A DNA stretch of 48,799 nt from Opitutaceae bacterium (GTDB lineage: Bacteria; Verrucomicrobiota; Verrucomicrobiia; Opitutales; Opitutaceae), in the NCBI GenBank assembly GCA_023269565.1, contig JAHFTD010000006.1, positions 1 through 48,799 of the forward strand, in the 5' to 3' direction. The notes below the pieces were generated by a model. That model made no database searches, was not told the DNA's origin, and was given only the letters and a program-made list of their open reading frames with translations. The position numbers were made by a program, and so were the translations under genes. Shown here one piece after another: positions 8,246 to 17,858 of this stretch. The stretch's first letter is position 1; every line of letters begins with the position of its first letter.

Positions 8246-9313
8246 ATGACCATCTTCCTGATCGTCCTTCTTACGGCGCTGGTCTTTGAATACATCAACG
8301 GCTTCCACGACGCCGCCAACGCCATCGCGACGGTTGTCTCGACGAAGGTCCTCACGCCCCGCCAGGCCATCGCCATGGCCGCGTTCTTCAATCTGCTCGG
8401 CGCCCTCATGGGCACCGCCGTCGCCAGCACCATCGGCAAGGGTCTGGTCGATACCAATTACGTCTCGATGACCACGATCTTCAGCGCCCTGTTCGGGGCC
8501 ATCGTGTGGAACCTCCTCACTTGGTGGCTCGGTCTGCCGTCCAGCTCCAGCCACGCACTGATTGGCGGTCTGTGCGGTGCCGCGCTGGCCTCCGCCGACG
8601 GCAACTGGGCCGTGCTCAAGTGGGCCACCGTTGACGCCAAGGGCGCCGCCGCCGGCCTCTGGCCCAAGGTGGTGCTGCCCATGGTTTCCTCACCCCTGGC
8701 CGGCTTTTTCGGCGGCGCGTTTCTCATGTTCCTGCTGCTCTTGATCGTCCGCCATCTGACGCCGCGCACGGTCAACGGCTGGTTCGGCAAGCTGCAGCTG
8801 GTGAGCGCCGCCTTCATGGGCCACAGCCACGGCTCCAACGACGCCCAGAAGACAATGGGCATCATCGCCCTCGCCCTCTTCACCGGCACCAAGTCCGGTG
8901 CCTTCGACCACGCGCCGGCCTGGGCCGTTTTTCTCCGCACGCCCGAATTTCATATCGACCGCTGGGTCATGCTGACCTGTGCGGCGGTCATGGCCGCGGG
9001 CACCGCCGCCGGCGGCTGGCGCATCATCCGCACCATGGGCCACAAGATGGTGAAACTCCAGCCCGTGCACGGTTTCGCCGCCGAGACCACCGCCGCCATC
9101 ATCATTCACGCCGCCTCCACCCTCGGCATCCCCGTTTCCACCACCCACTGCATCTCCACCTCCATCATGGGCGTCGGCGCGATGAAACGCTTCGGTGCCG
9201 TCAAGTGGGGCGTGGTCGAGCGCATCGTGTGGGCCTGGGTGCTCACCTTGCCGGTCACGGGCCTGATTGGTTTCCTGATGATGGTCTTCTGCCGCTCGCT
9301 CGGCTACAATTGA
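8246..9313 (+). CDS. pit: PiT family inorganic phosphate transporter
   Basis: Low-affinity phosphate:cation symporter of the inner membrane. The 355-residue protein has about ten hydrophobic segments and both PiT signature repeats: GFHDAANAIATVVST near the N terminus (residues 19-33) and GHSHGSNDAQKTMGI in the second half. Together with the upstream DUF47 gene it makes a PiT unit. Its stop lies only 10 bp from the stop of the convergent phoR, so both phosphate import systems share one locus. Confidence 0.95.
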   Translation: MTIFLIVLLTALVFEYINGFHDAANAIATVVSTKVLTPRQAIAMAAFFNLLGALMGTAVASTIGKGLVDTNYVSMTTIFSALFGAIVWNLLTWWLGLPSSSSHALIGGLCGAALASADGNWAVLKWATVDAKGAAAGLWPKVVLPMVSSPLAGFFGGAFLMFLLLLIVRHLTPRTVNGWFGKLQLVSAAFMGHSHGSNDAQKTMGIIALALFTGTKSGAFDHAPAWAVFLRTPEFHIDRWVMLTCAAVMAAGTAAGGWRIIRTMGHKMVKLQPVHGFAAETTAAIIIHAASTLGIPVSTTHCISTSIMGVGAMKRFGAVKWGVVERIVWAWVLTLPVTGLIGFLMMVFCRSLGYN

Positions 9314-9323
9314 GCCGCGCCGG

Positions 9324-10490
9324 TCATGCCGCAGGGAGCTTGAAGTAGAAGGTCGTGCCGCGGTTCTCCGCGCTCTCCACTCGCACCTCGCCGCCGTGCG
9401 CCTGCACGAGGTTCTTCACGATGGCGAGGCCCAGCCCCGTGCCGCCCTGCGCCCGCGTGCGCGCTTTGTCCACGCGGAAGAATCGCTCGAACACCCGGTC
9501 GCGCGCCTCGGCCGGGATGCCCCGTCCGTCGTCGCGCACGAAAACCTGCACCCAACCGGCGCCGAGGACGGATGCACCGGTTCGCACCTCCCCTTGCTCG
9601 CGTCCGTATTTGACGGCGTTGTCGACGAGATTGGCCAGCACCTGCCGCAACCGGCCGGCGTCGGCCCGCACCGTAAGTTCCGGCGGCACTTCGTTGATCA
9701 AAGTGGTGCCGCGCGTGCGCGCGGCGGCGGCGTGGTCGTCGCACAGTTCCTGCACCGCCGCCCGCAGGTTCACGGGCGCGACATGCAGCTCGATGCGGCC
9801 CGAATCGAGGGCCGACAGCAGCAGCAAATCCTCGATGAGCAGCGCCAGCCGGCTTGAGTGCCGGTCGATGATCTCCAGAAAGCGGACGAGCGTGGCGGGA
9901 TCGTCCTTGCCGCCGTCGATCAAAGTCTCGGCCGCGCCACGGATGAGCGAAAGCGGTGTGCGCAGCTCGTGGCTGACATTGGCAACAAATTCCTGCCGGA
10001 TGGCCTCCAGCTGGCGCAGGCGCGTCAGGTCGTGGAAAACCAGCAGGGCGCCGGCAGAGTCGGGCAGCGCCACGGCGTTGACCTCGAGGATGCGCGGCGT
10101 GGCGCCCTCGAGCCGCAGCTCATGGCCGAGGACTTCGCGCTCGGACTTCAGCCGCACTACGACACCGGCGACCTCGTGGTGCCGCACCGCTTCGAGCAGG
10201 GTGCGACCCGTGGCCGGTGGGTCGAAACCGAATAAGGCCGCGGCGGCGCGATTGGCCAGACGGATGCACCCGTCGGCATCGATGACGATCAGGCCCTCGA
10301 TCATGCGGTCGAGCAGCGTGCCGAGGTGCAGCGAGCTTTCCCGGAGCGCCGCGGCGTGACGCCGTTGCAGCTCGCGCAGTTCGCGTTCGTGCCGCTCCAT
10401 CGTATCCAGTCGGAGCCGGTGCTCACGGCGCGCCGACCAGCCGAGAGCAACGGCGGCGATGCCAAGAAGCGTGAGCAAGAGGAGCGTCAT
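9324..10490 (-). CDS. phoR: phosphate regulon sensor histidine kinase PhoR
   Basis: A 388-residue kinase with one N-terminal membrane helix (about residues 2-18), a basic/coiled stretch, a PAS domain (about 50-155), a HisKA domain with phospho-acceptor His174 in VSHELRTPL, and an HATPase domain with N box (NLVDNAVKYG, Asn291), DDGRGIP (320-326) and GGTGLGLAI (349-357). There is no periplasmic sensor domain. This fits PhoR, which is thought to sense the Pst transporter through PhoU rather than phosphate itself. It overlaps phoB by 4 nt and is the last gene of the pst-pho cluster. Confidence 0.93.
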   Translation of the reverse strand: MTLLLLTLLGIAAVALGWSARREHRLRLDTMERHERELRELQRRHAAALRESSLHLGTLLDRMIEGLIVIDADGCIRLANRAAAALFGFDPPATGRTLLEAVRHHEVAGVVVRLKSEREVLGHELRLEGATPRILEVNAVALPDSAGALLVFHDLTRLRQLEAIRQEFVANVSHELRTPLSLIRGAAETLIDGGKDDPATLVRFLEIIDRHSSRLALLIEDLLLLSALDSGRIELHVAPVNLRAAVQELCDDHAAAARTRGTTLINEVPPELTVRADAGRLRQVLANLVDNAVKYGREQGEVRTGASVLGAGWVQVFVRDDGRGIPAEARDRVFERFFRVDKARTRAQGGTGLGLAIVKNLVQAHGGEVRVESAENRGTTFYFKLPAA

Positions 10491-11182
10491 GCGGGATGGA
10501 CTTCCGCGACGAAGCGGTAGCCGACACCGCGCACGGTTTCAAGATAGTCGGCAGCAGGGCCGAGTTTTTCGCGCAGGCGGCGCATGTGCGTATCGACGGT
10601 GCGGCTGTCGATGGGGTTTTCATAGCCCCAGACATCCTGCAGCAGCCGGTCTCGTGTCTGCACGCGGCCGCGGCGGCGGGCGAGCAGGTCGAGCAGCTTG
10701 AACTCCGTGGCGGTGAGCGTGACCGGCCGGCCCTGCACCTGCACGAGGTGGCGGGAGGCATCGATATCGAGGTGGCCAATGCGCACGTGTGCGGCGGGAT
10801 CGTCGCTCTGCTGGGCACGGACGAGCAGTTTCTTGATGCGGAGCACGAGTTCGCGCGGGCTGAAGGGTTTGGTCACGTAGTCGTCGGCGCCGAGTTCAAG
10901 GCCGACAATGCGATCCATCTCGGCGGCGCGCGCCGTGAGCATGAGGATGGGGATCGCGGCGGTGGCGGGGTCGCGACGAAGCAGCTTGCAGACCTCAAGG
11001 CCGTCGATCTCCGGGAGCATCAGGTCGAGGACGATGAGCGCGGGGCGCTCGTCGCGGGCGGCGGCGAGGGCGCGGCGACCGTCGGCGGCGAAGACCGGCG
11101 TCAAGCCCGCCTCGCGCAGCTTGAAGCCCAGCACCTCGAGGGCGTCGGGCTCGTCATCAACGACCAGGATCTTGGGCTTCAT
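10487..11182 (-). CDS. phoB: phosphate regulon response regulator PhoB
   Basis: OmpR/PhoB-type regulator of about 231 residues: a receiver domain with phospho-Asp53 in VLDLMLP and Lys105 in VTKPF, followed by a C-terminal winged helix that ends YLETVRGVGYRF. ATG 11182 is chosen because the domain follows directly. An alternative ATG at 11194 adds four residues. Both overlap the end of phoU, implying translational coupling. It probably activates the porin, pstS and pst genes when phosphate is low. Confidence 0.93.
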   Translation of the reverse strand: MKPKILVVDDEPDALEVLGFKLREAGLTPVFAADGRRALAAARDERPALIVLDLMLPEIDGLEVCKLLRRDPATAAIPILMLTARAAEMDRIVGLELGADDYVTKPFSPRELVLRIKKLLVRAQQSDDPAAHVRIGHLDIDASRHLVQVQGRPVTLTATEFKLLDLLARRRGRVQTRDRLLQDVWGYENPIDSRTVDTHMRRLREKLGPAADYLETVRGVGYRFVAEVHPA

Positions 11183-11837
11183 GCGGCTGGACACCTGAGT
11201 GGCGGATGTCGCGGGCCTCGTAAAGATAAACCACGTCCTCGGCGATATTGGTGGCGTGGTCGGCCACGCGCTCGAGGCTGCGGGAGACGGCCATGAGCGC
11301 GAGGCAGCGGGTGATGTTGGCGGGCGCCTCGATCATGTAGCTGGAGAGGGCGCGGTGCACCTGGCGGTTGAGCGCGTCGACCTCGGCATCGCGGGGAATG
11401 ACGGCACGGGCCAGATCGGGGCGGCGCTGGACAAACGCATCGAGAGCGCCGTGCAGCATCTCCAGCGCCTGGGTCGCCATACGGGGCAGATCGACATCAA
11501 ATCGCAGCCGGGACTCCGCGTTCAGGTCCTGGGTGCGCCGGGCGATGGTGCCCGCCTCGTCGCCGACCCGCTCGAGGTTTTTGGAGATTTTCATCGCCAC
11601 CGTGATGAAGCGGAGGTCGGTGGCAACGGGCGCCATAGCGAGCAGGTGGATGGCGATGTCGTCGATCTCGATTTCAAGCTGATCGAGGATGTTGTCGTCA
11701 GTTTGCACCTGCCGCGCGAGCATATCGTCGCGCTCGGTCAGGGCGCGCATAGCGCGGGCAACGGCGGTCTCGGCGTGGCTGGCCATGGCGAGCAGCTTGT
11801 CCTTCAGGCGGATCATTTCCTCGGCGTAGTTTGTCAT
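11157..11837 (-). CDS. phoU: phosphate signalling protein PhoU
   Basis: A 226-residue all-helical protein made of two PhoU repeats of about 100 residues each. The acidic metal-cluster motifs appear as EIEIDDIA near residue 50 and DAEVDALN in the second repeat, with FITVAMKISKNLERVGDEA and LERVADHATNIAEDVVY as repeat ends. PhoU couples PstSCAB state to PhoR and restrains phosphate uptake. It starts 12 bp after pstB and overlaps the phoB start. Confidence 0.95.
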   Translation of the reverse strand: MTNYAEEMIRLKDKLLAMASHAETAVARAMRALTERDDMLARQVQTDDNILDQLEIEIDDIAIHLLAMAPVATDLRFITVAMKISKNLERVGDEAGTIARRTQDLNAESRLRFDVDLPRMATQALEMLHGALDAFVQRRPDLARAVIPRDAEVDALNRQVHRALSSYMIEAPANITRCLALMAVSRSLERVADHATNIAEDVVYLYEARDIRHSGVQPHEAQDPGR

Positions 11838-11849
11838 GGGTGCGGTGGG

Positions 11850-12686
11850 TCAGCCAAAGCGGCCGGAGACGTAGGCCTCGGTCTGCGGGTTGGCAGGATT
11901 GGTGAAAATGGTGCGGGTTTCGGCGTATTCCACCAATTTGCCAAGGTAGAAAAACGCCGTGCGGTCGGAAACCCGGGCGGCCTGCTGCATGTTGTGGGTG
12001 ACGATGACGATGGTGAAGCGTTGCTTGAGGTCGTGGATGAGCTCCTCGATCTTGGCGGTGGCGAGGGGATCGAGCGCCGAGCAGGGTTCGTCCATCAGGA
12101 TGATTTCCGGCTCAACGGCGATGGCGCGGGCAATGCACAGCCGCTGCTGCTGGCCGCCGGAGAGACCGAGCGCGCTCGCCTGCAGCCGGTCCTTGACCTC
12201 GTCCCAGAGGGCGGCGCTACGGAGGCTTCTCTCCGCAATTTCGTCGAGCCGCGCACGGTTTTTCTCCCCTTGGATGCGGAGGCCGTAGGTCAGGTTGTCG
12301 TAGATCGACTTCGGGAAAGGATTGGATTTCTGGAACACCATGCCGACACGCTTGCGCAGTTCGATGACGTCGACCCGCGGGTCGTTGATGTCGACGCCGT
12401 CGAAGCGGATCTGGCCGCCGGCGACGCGGGCGATGCCGATGAGGTCGTTCATGCGGTTGAGGCAGCGCAGCAGCGTGGTCTTGCCGCAGCCGGAGGGGCC
12501 GATGAAGGCCGTGACCTGCCGCTCGGGGATGCCGAGCGTGATGCCGTGCAACGCCTGCGCGGCGCCGTAGAAAAAATCGAGCCGGTCGATCTCGATGGCA
12601 GGCCGGGCCGCGGCGGGCGGGGCGGCCACAGGAACGGCGGGAGCAGCGGAGCGGATGTCGGACATGGCGGGGGCGACGGTTACCAT
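11850..12686 (-). CDS. pstB: phosphate ABC transporter ATP-binding protein PstB
   Basis: ABC ATPase of the high-affinity phosphate importer, 278 residues from ATG 12686. Walker A is GPSGCGKT (63-70), followed by the Q loop region, the signature [14 protein letters not shown], Walker [14 protein letters not shown] and the His switch VTHNMQQA. The open frame continues upstream to 12890, but that part is out-of-frame pstA sequence. The ATG at 12686 overlaps the pstA stop; ATG 12665 is an alternative. The Ala/Pro-rich stretch of about 30 residues before the domain is unusual and may be an unstructured tail. Confidence 0.94.
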   Translation of the reverse strand: MVTVAPAMSDIRSAAPAVPVAAPPAAARPAIEIDRLDFFYGAAQALHGITLGIPERQVTAFIGPSGCGKTTLLRCLNRMNDLIGIARVAGGQIRFDGVDINDPRVDVIELRKRVGMVFQKSNPFPKSIYDNLTYGLRIQGEKNRARLDEIAERSLRSAALWDEVKDRLQASALGLSGGQQQRLCIARAIAVEPEIILMDEPCSALDPLATAKIEELIHDLKQRFTIVIVTHNMQQAARVSDRTAFFYLGKLVEYAETRTIFTNPANPQTEAYVSGRFG

Positions 12687-13726
12687 CGGTATTTTTTGCG
12701 GAGACGCGTGCGCAGGACCACAGAGGTCAGCGCGATGGCGGCCACGGTGAAGAGGAAGACGAACGCCGTGCCGTATTGGACGTCGTGCGTGTATTGGTTC
12801 TGCGGAATCTTGGAGGCAACGACGTAGATGTGATACGGCAGCGCCATCACTCCCTGGAAAAAGAAATCCGTCCACTGCTTCACCTGCCACGGCAGCTCGT
12901 CGCGCACCACGAACGCCGTGGTGAACATGATCGGCGCCGTCTCGCCCGCGACCCGCGCGATGGCCAGCACCGATGAAGTGAGGATCCCGGGCAGCGCGTA
13001 GGGCAGGACGTTGGTCAGGATGGCCTGCAGCTTGGTCGCACCCAGCGCCAGCGAGCCCTCGCGGTAGCCGCCCGGCACGGAGCGGAGCGCCTCCTCACTC
13101 GCGGTGATGACGACGGGCAGCACCATGAACGCCAGGGTGAACCAGCCCGCGAGCAGCGAGACATTCCAGCCGAGCAGGATGACGAAGAAGCCGAAGCCGA
13201 ACAGCCCGTAGACGATGGAGGGCACGCCGGCGAGGTTGAGGATCGAGAGCCGCACGAAGCGGATGAACGGCCCGTCGACCGCATACTCGCTGAGGTAGAT
13301 GGCGCTGAGCACGCCCAGCACCAGCGCGAGGCCGATGGAGCCGAGGACGAGCAGGATGGTGCCCACGATGTTGGGGAAAATGCCGCCAGCGGAGTAAACG
13401 TAGGCCTCGACCTGCACGCCTTTGAGCTCGGCTGCATGCTGCGCGCGGAAGGTGCGGAATTCGCGATCGCCCATCGTGCGCTTGCGCCCTTCCCATTCGA
13501 AGACATTAAGCGTCTCGGGCGCCTCGGTCAGGAAGGGAATGTTGATGAACGGCGCGTGCCGGCGGAAGACGACCGCCCCGCCCTTGATGCCAATGTCGAG
13601 GAAGACCACCGCGGCGCAGGCGAGCACGAAGTAGGTGGCGACGCGCAGCAGGCCGAACACGCCCCACTCCATCCACCGGGCCTTGGTGGACCGGGCCCGC
13701 AGGGCGGCGGAATTGGCGGGGTTCAT
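12680..13726 (-). CDS. pstA: phosphate ABC transporter permease PstA
   Basis: Inner-membrane permease of 348 residues with an N-terminal membrane helix, an extra periplasmic segment of about 80 residues (about 50-125), then five hydrophobic helices. The cytoplasmic coupling loop is [14 protein letters not shown]. Start at 13726 is set by the ATGA overlap with the pstC stop. The open frame extends much further upstream, but only as a shadow of pstC. It forms the channel with PstC. Confidence 0.93.
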   Translation of the reverse strand: MNPANSAALRARSTKARWMEWGVFGLLRVATYFVLACAAVVFLDIGIKGGAVVFRRHAPFINIPFLTEAPETLNVFEWEGRKRTMGDREFRTFRAQHAAELKGVQVEAYVYSAGGIFPNIVGTILLVLGSIGLALVLGVLSAIYLSEYAVDGPFIRFVRLSILNLAGVPSIVYGLFGFGFFVILLGWNVSLLAGWFTLAFMVLPVVITASEEALRSVPGGYREGSLALGATKLQAILTNVLPYALPGILTSSVLAIARVAGETAPIMFTTAFVVRDELPWQVKQWTDFFFQGVMALPYHIYVVASKIPQNQYTHDVQYGTAFVFLFTVAAIALTSVVLRTRLRKKYRW

Positions 13727-15375
13727 GCGGGGGCGAGGCGGTAACGGCGCACAATTTTCTGCGCGAGCCAGTTGATCAGCAGTGAAAGCAGGAAGAGCAC
13801 GACGCCGACCATGAAGAGCGCGCGGTAGTGGATGGTGTTGCGCACCACCTCGCCCAATTCCTGCGCGATGATGCCCGTCATGGTATGCACCGGTTCGAAG
13901 ACCACGCCCAACCCGGCGGCGAGGTTCGGGATCTCGATGCGGTTGCCCGCGCACAGGAGCACCACCATCGTCTCGCCGATCACGCGGCCGAAGCCGAGCA
14001 GGATGGCGGCGGTGATGCCCGACAACGCGGCCGGCACGATGATGCGCAGGACCGTCTGCAGCCGTGTGGCCCCGAGGGCGAGCGACGCCTCCTTGAATGA
14101 GCGCGGCACGTTGTTGAGCGCGTCCTCCGCCAGTGAGAAAATGGTGGGGATGGAGATGAGCGCGAGCAGGCAGGCGGCGGTGCTGGCGTTGAGGCGCTCG
14201 CTGATAGGGAAGCCCGGCACCCAGTCGAGCGCAGGCAACTGGGAGAGCCGCCGCAGCGTCTCGCCCAGCACGGCGATACCGAAGAAACCGAGCACGACAC
14301 TCGGGATGGCCGAGATGAACTCGATGCCGGGCTTGATCAGCCGCTGCTCCACAGGTGTGGCCACTTGGTTGACGTAGATGGCGGCGGCAACCCCGAGCGG
14401 GATGGCGAGGATGAGTGCGAGCACGGCGATGAGCAGTGTCCCGGTGAACAGCGGCAGGATACCATACCAGTCCTGCCAGAAACTGGCCGTCACCCAGTCG
14501 CGGCCGAACGCGAAGGCATTGAACGACTCCAGCCATGTCACCGGTCGGGACTGATCCCAGCCGGCCATCTTTTTTTCCGTGAGGGGAACCCCGACGATGT
14601 AAGCCACAGCCAAGCGCTGGAATTTCTCCAGCCGCTGCTGCAACACGGAGTCATCCAACCGGGGAGTGGAGGCTGCAATGGGGGAAAGTGCAGCAAGTAG
14701 CCGGGCATTGCCGGCGGCAACGTCGGCCCGCCGGCCGAGCAACGGCTGGATTTCGCGGGCGAAATCGATCTCTTCGACCACGATGGCCTCGGCCTGCCGG
14801 CGGAGCGTGGTGGCACGCGCAGGATCGGCGGTGCGCGCGGCCGCGAGGTAGTTTTGCTTCGCCTCGCGCAGGTCGGCGGCAATTTTTTGCCGCTCCTTGA
14901 GGCCGGAGGCCAGTTCGGTCATGTCGCCGAGGAGCGCTTCCTGCGCGATGTCGGTCTCGGTGAATCGCTCCGCAAATACATCAAAGGTCGCAAGCCGGCG
15001 GGTCGCCTCGGTTGGCGCGAGTTGGAGCCGGCCGGTCAGCCGCGCGTATTCACTCTGGCGGATAGCACCGAGGTAGCGGGAAAGCGCCTTGTGGTCGTCG
15101 ACTTGCTGGCGCAGCAGATCGACCAACTCGAGGCCGGCGAGGCGATAGATGCGGAGGTTCTCCCTATTTTGCGGAAGGAAATCGACGGCGTCCCGGAAAA
15201 TTGTGAAGGTGATGAGGCTCAGGACGACCACCGAGATGGCAGCGTTCCCTTGGAAGACGAACTTGACGAACTCATCACCAGTCAGGCCGAAGATCCAGCC
15301 ACGCCGCCGGCGCAACAGCGCCTCGCGGGTCGGGAGGCGGACGGGAGCGGCGGCAGGGGCGGCGGTATACGGCAT
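13723..15375 (-). CDS. pstC: phosphate ABC transporter permease PstC with long periplasmic insertion
   Basis: The 550-residue product is far longer than a typical PstC of about 300 residues. TM1 is at about 43-61. Residues from about 62 to 275 form a hydrophilic, helix-prone region rich in Ala, Arg, Glu and Leu. The remaining PstC helices and the coupling loop ([14 protein letters not shown]) follow. By topology the insertion would be periplasmic, between TM1 and TM2. It is encoded without frame disruption, so it looks like a genuine extra domain. The gene begins after a terminator that separates it from pstS. Confidence 0.93.
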   Translation of the reverse strand: MPYTAAPAAAPVRLPTREALLRRRRGWIFGLTGDEFVKFVFQGNAAISVVVLSLITFTIFRDAVDFLPQNRENLRIYRLAGLELVDLLRQQVDDHKALSRYLGAIRQSEYARLTGRLQLAPTEATRRLATFDVFAERFTETDIAQEALLGDMTELASGLKERQKIAADLREAKQNYLAAARTADPARATTLRRQAEAIVVEEIDFAREIQPLLGRRADVAAGNARLLAALSPIAASTPRLDDSVLQQRLEKFQRLAVAYIVGVPLTEKKMAGWDQSRPVTWLESFNAFAFGRDWVTASFWQDWYGILPLFTGTLLIAVLALILAIPLGVAAAIYVNQVATPVEQRLIKPGIEFISAIPSVVLGFFGIAVLGETLRRLSQLPALDWVPGFPISERLNASTAACLLALISIPTIFSLAEDALNNVPRSFKEASLALGATRLQTVLRIIVPAALSGITAAILLGFGRVIGETMVVLLCAGNRIEIPNLAAGLGVVFEPVHTMTGIIAQELGEVVRNTIHYRALFMVGVVLFLLSLLINWLAQKIVRRYRLAPA

Positions 15376-15446
15376 GGCCTGAAGTCATCACATAGTCGGG
15401 CGGACGGGCCCCGCCGGTCAACCGGCGCAGGTTACGGTTCGGTGAC

Positions 15447-15484
15447 AAAAAAGCCGCCCGCAGTCCGGGCGGGCTGCGGGCGGC
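15447..15484 (-). terminator. terminator between pstS and pstC
   Basis: On the - strand a perfect 11-bp stem (GCCGCCCGCAG / CTGCGGGCGGC) with a 10-nt loop is followed by six Ts. It lies in the 136-bp gap after pstS and before pstC. It probably ends most porin-pstS transcripts while allowing some read-through or a separate pstC promoter, so that binding protein exceeds permease. Confidence 0.88.
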
Positions 15485-15511
15485 ACCAGCACACACTGCC
15501 ATGAACAGAAA

Positions 15512-16330
15512 TTAGTTCAGCGGCCGAATGGGAACAAATCCGACTTTACGGACGAGGAGCTGTCCGTCGTCACTGAGAGTGAATTCGAGGAAGCGCGCCG
15601 CCACGCCCACCGGTTCTCCATTCGTGTAGTAGAAGGTCGGCCGGGCGTAGGGATATTTCTTCGTGAGCACGCTCTCCTCGGTTGGAAGCGAACCATCGAT
15701 CGACACGGTTTTGATCCCCGGATCCCGCAGGTAGGCGAGGCCGACATAGCCAATGCCATTCGGATTTTTGGCGACCTCGGCGGCAATCTGCTCATTGCCG
15801 GCCATTTTCTGGGAGGAGCCGGCATAGTCGCGCTTCTTCATCGCGAGCTCCTTGAAGTCCGAGTAGGTGCCGGAGGAGGTGTTGCGCGTATAGATGGAAA
15901 TCCTGCCTGCGGCACCGCCGACCTGCGACCAGTCGGTGATGTCGCCGGAAAAGATTTGCTCGACCTGCCGCTTGGTGAGCGTGCCGAGCGGATTGCCGGC
16001 GTTAACGATGACTCCGATGCCGTCGAAGGCGACGATGGTCGGCTTCATGGTCACGCCTTTGGCCAGCGCGGCGGAGGCCTCCGTCGGACGGGCGCGGCGC
16101 GACGACATGCCGATTTGGGCGGTGCTGTCGATGATGGCGGAAATGCCGGTGGTCGAACCCTCGGCGGCAATTTCAAATGTCGTGCCAGGGGCGCGGGCCT
16201 TGTATTCCTCGGCGAGCATCGGGACGAGCTTGGCACCGAGCGTGTCGGAGCCCTTGATGACGAGTTTCTCGGCGCGGGCGAATATCGCCGAGCAGGCGAG
16301 CAGGGAAGCGAAGATGAGTCTGTTATTCAT
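15512..16330 (-). CDS. pstS: phosphate-binding periplasmic protein PstS
   Basis: Phosphate-binding protein of 272 residues with a signal peptide (residues 1-20, cleavage after ARA). The phosphate-binding segments of the PstS-like fold are present: GSDTLGAKLVP, AAEGSTTGISAI, IGMSSRRARPTE and RNTSSGTYSDF. There is no lipobox Cys, so a soluble periplasmic protein is expected. It lies 30 bp after the porin gene on the same strand and upstream of pstCAB. Confidence 0.93.
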   Translation of the reverse strand: MNNRLIFASLLACSAIFARAEKLVIKGSDTLGAKLVPMLAEEYKARAPGTTFEIAAEGSTTGISAIIDSTAQIGMSSRRARPTEASAALAKGVTMKPTIVAFDGIGVIVNAGNPLGTLTKRQVEQIFSGDITDWSQVGGAAGRISIYTRNTSSGTYSDFKELAMKKRDYAGSSQKMAGNEQIAAEVAKNPNGIGYVGLAYLRDPGIKTVSIDGSLPTEESVLTKKYPYARPTFYYTNGEPVGVAARFLEFTLSDDGQLLVRKVGFVPIRPLN

Positions 16331-16360
16331 GAGTGGGATTTCCGGTGAGGGAGCTGCGGC

Positions 16361-17689
16361 TCAGTAGCTGATCACGAGATCGAGCTGCATGATGCCGTAT
16401 TTGTTGAGAAGGTTATTGGAGCCGATGTCGCCCGCGCCGGGAGCGATGAGCGTGTCGTTGGCGCGCGAGCCGTGGGCCAGAGTCAGGGAGAGTTGCGTGG
16501 CGGCGCCGAGGCGGTAATTGGCGTTGAAGACCAGTCCCTTCATATTGGTGCGGCTGTCCCACAGGTCGGAGTCGACCAGGTTGGGATCGAGGGCGAAGGC
16601 GCCGGTGGACATGTAGTAGAGGCGGGAGTCCCACTCGCCAGTGTTGGTGGCGCGGCCGTATTGGAAGCCGACCTGCCAGGCCTTGTTCTCGCCGTCGAGA
16701 TCGGGCCGGCCGAACTTGGTCGCCCGGTCCTTGCCGTCGAGGTTGATGGCGAAGTCGCCAAAGAGACGCGCGGGCACGCCATTGATCAGCCAGTTATACT
16801 CGACCGGCACGTCGATGACGGTCAGATTGTTGACGAGGGCGGAATTGCTCGCCGAGAAATTTCCCCGGAAAGCCGCGGGGTTCTGCGTGCTGTTGCGCAC
16901 ATAGGTGTAGAGAGTGGGATTGATCTGGAAGAAGGTGGCGGTGCCCTCCAGATAATGCTTGTAGCCGCCCTGCCAGGCGAGCAGGAGGAGATCCTTCAGC
17001 GGGTTGGTCGCACTGGCGGCGCCGAAGGCGTTCTGGGTGCTGGCGGCGCTGTAGAGGAACTGCGCAGCGGTCAGAGAGAACTCCGACTTGCCGGAGCGGC
17101 GGGTGAATTTTTCCGCGATGCCTTCGGGATTGATGTCGGCATCCCAGACCATGAGGGTCGAGACGAGCGGATTGGGCATGCGACCGAGCGTCAGGCTGAA
17201 TTCCGGCGTTGGTTCCCACTTCGCCCAGATTTGGCCGATGTTGACCGTGTCACTGTTCTTGGCGAAAGGGCCGGCATCATCGCCCATGGTGACATTGCTG
17301 GAGCGGCTGCCGGTGGAAGTTTCGAACCGGAAGCCCCACGACCAGTTGTTCAGCATCTTGCCGGTCAGCCCGGTGCGAAAGCGGTAGCGGAAACGGTCGC
17401 GCTCCTGATGGTCGCCAGTGGGAAGTTCGCCGGTGCGGCTCTCGTAGCGGATGCGCACGTCGCCCGCGATGCGCAGTTCCGTCAGCGAATTGTTAAGGTT
17501 GAGCTTGCCTGCGGAGGTGGAGGCGAAGTCCTTGGTCAGCTCCGCGCGGAGCTCTTCCGCCTCCTGGTCGTTGATGACGCCCTTTTTAATCAGGAGGTCG
17601 ATGAGCGGGCCGCTGTCCTGGGCGAGCGCGAAGCTGGCGCCGCCCAGAAAGACCACGAGGGCGAAAAGTCTGGTCGTGAATTTAAACAT
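16361..17689 (-). CDS. putative outer-membrane porin
   Basis: A 442-residue protein with a clear signal peptide (about residues 1-23, ending ALA). A short helical segment of the form LIKKGVINDQEAEEL then leads into a long region of alternating polar/aromatic beta strands that ends VISY, typical of an outer-membrane barrel. It resembles the Porin_5 (putative porin) group. Placement directly before pstS on the same strand suggests a phosphate-regulated entry channel analogous in role to OprP/PhoE; substrate choice is inferred. The open frame extends upstream to 18217, but ATG 17689 with its signal peptide is the start. Confidence 0.85.
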   Translation of the reverse strand: MFKFTTRLFALVVFLGGASFALAQDSGPLIDLLIKKGVINDQEAEELRAELTKDFASTSAGKLNLNNSLTELRIAGDVRIRYESRTGELPTGDHQERDRFRYRFRTGLTGKMLNNWSWGFRFETSTGSRSSNVTMGDDAGPFAKNSDTVNIGQIWAKWEPTPEFSLTLGRMPNPLVSTLMVWDADINPEGIAEKFTRRSGKSEFSLTAAQFLYSAASTQNAFGAASATNPLKDLLLLAWQGGYKHYLEGTATFFQINPTLYTYVRNSTQNPAAFRGNFSASNSALVNNLTVIDVPVEYNWLINGVPARLFGDFAINLDGKDRATKFGRPDLDGENKAWQVGFQYGRATNTGEWDSRLYYMSTGAFALDPNLVDSDLWDSRTNMKGLVFNANYRLGAATQLSLTLAHGSRANDTLIAPGAGDIGSNNLLNKYGIMQLDLVISY

Positions 17690-17773
17690 GATACGATCGG
17701 TGTTGGATGGTAGGTTGGTTTTCGGCGATGGCCCGGAGGTCGTCGCACAACGCAAAGCTAACAGACAATTGTT

Positions 17774-17802
17774 ACGAATCCGTGGCTGACAAGTGACGAA
17801 TC
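17774..17802 (-). promoter_or_regulatory. 22-bp-spaced direct repeat upstream of the porin, possible PhoB sites
   Basis: On the - strand GATTCGT occurs at 17802-17796 and again at 17780-17774, exactly 22 bp apart. Each copy is followed by an AC..TTGTC.G core. PhoB-type regulators bind 11-bp direct repeats, so 22-bp spacing fits tandem sites. The match to the enterobacterial Pho box is poor, so this is a suggestion only. It lies 85-113 bp upstream of the porin ATG. Confidence 0.3.
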
Positions 17803-17858
17803 GGGAAAGACGGCATTGTCTTTTGCGTGCGGCAACGCTCAGCTCCCGCCTCACCCTT

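Noticed and set aside
13727-14536. upstream extension of the pstA open frame
   Set aside because: This part is rich in Arg/His/Pro and lies in another frame of pstC; the conserved PstA sequence begins at the ATG overlapping the pstC stop.
15376-15446. possible Pho box in front of pstC
   Set aside because: Read on both strands; no pair of TGTCA-like half-sites at 11-bp spacing was found.
16472-17713. 413-codon frame opposite the porin
   Set aside because: No recognisable motif. The - strand has signal peptide, barrel-like strands and an operon position with pstS.
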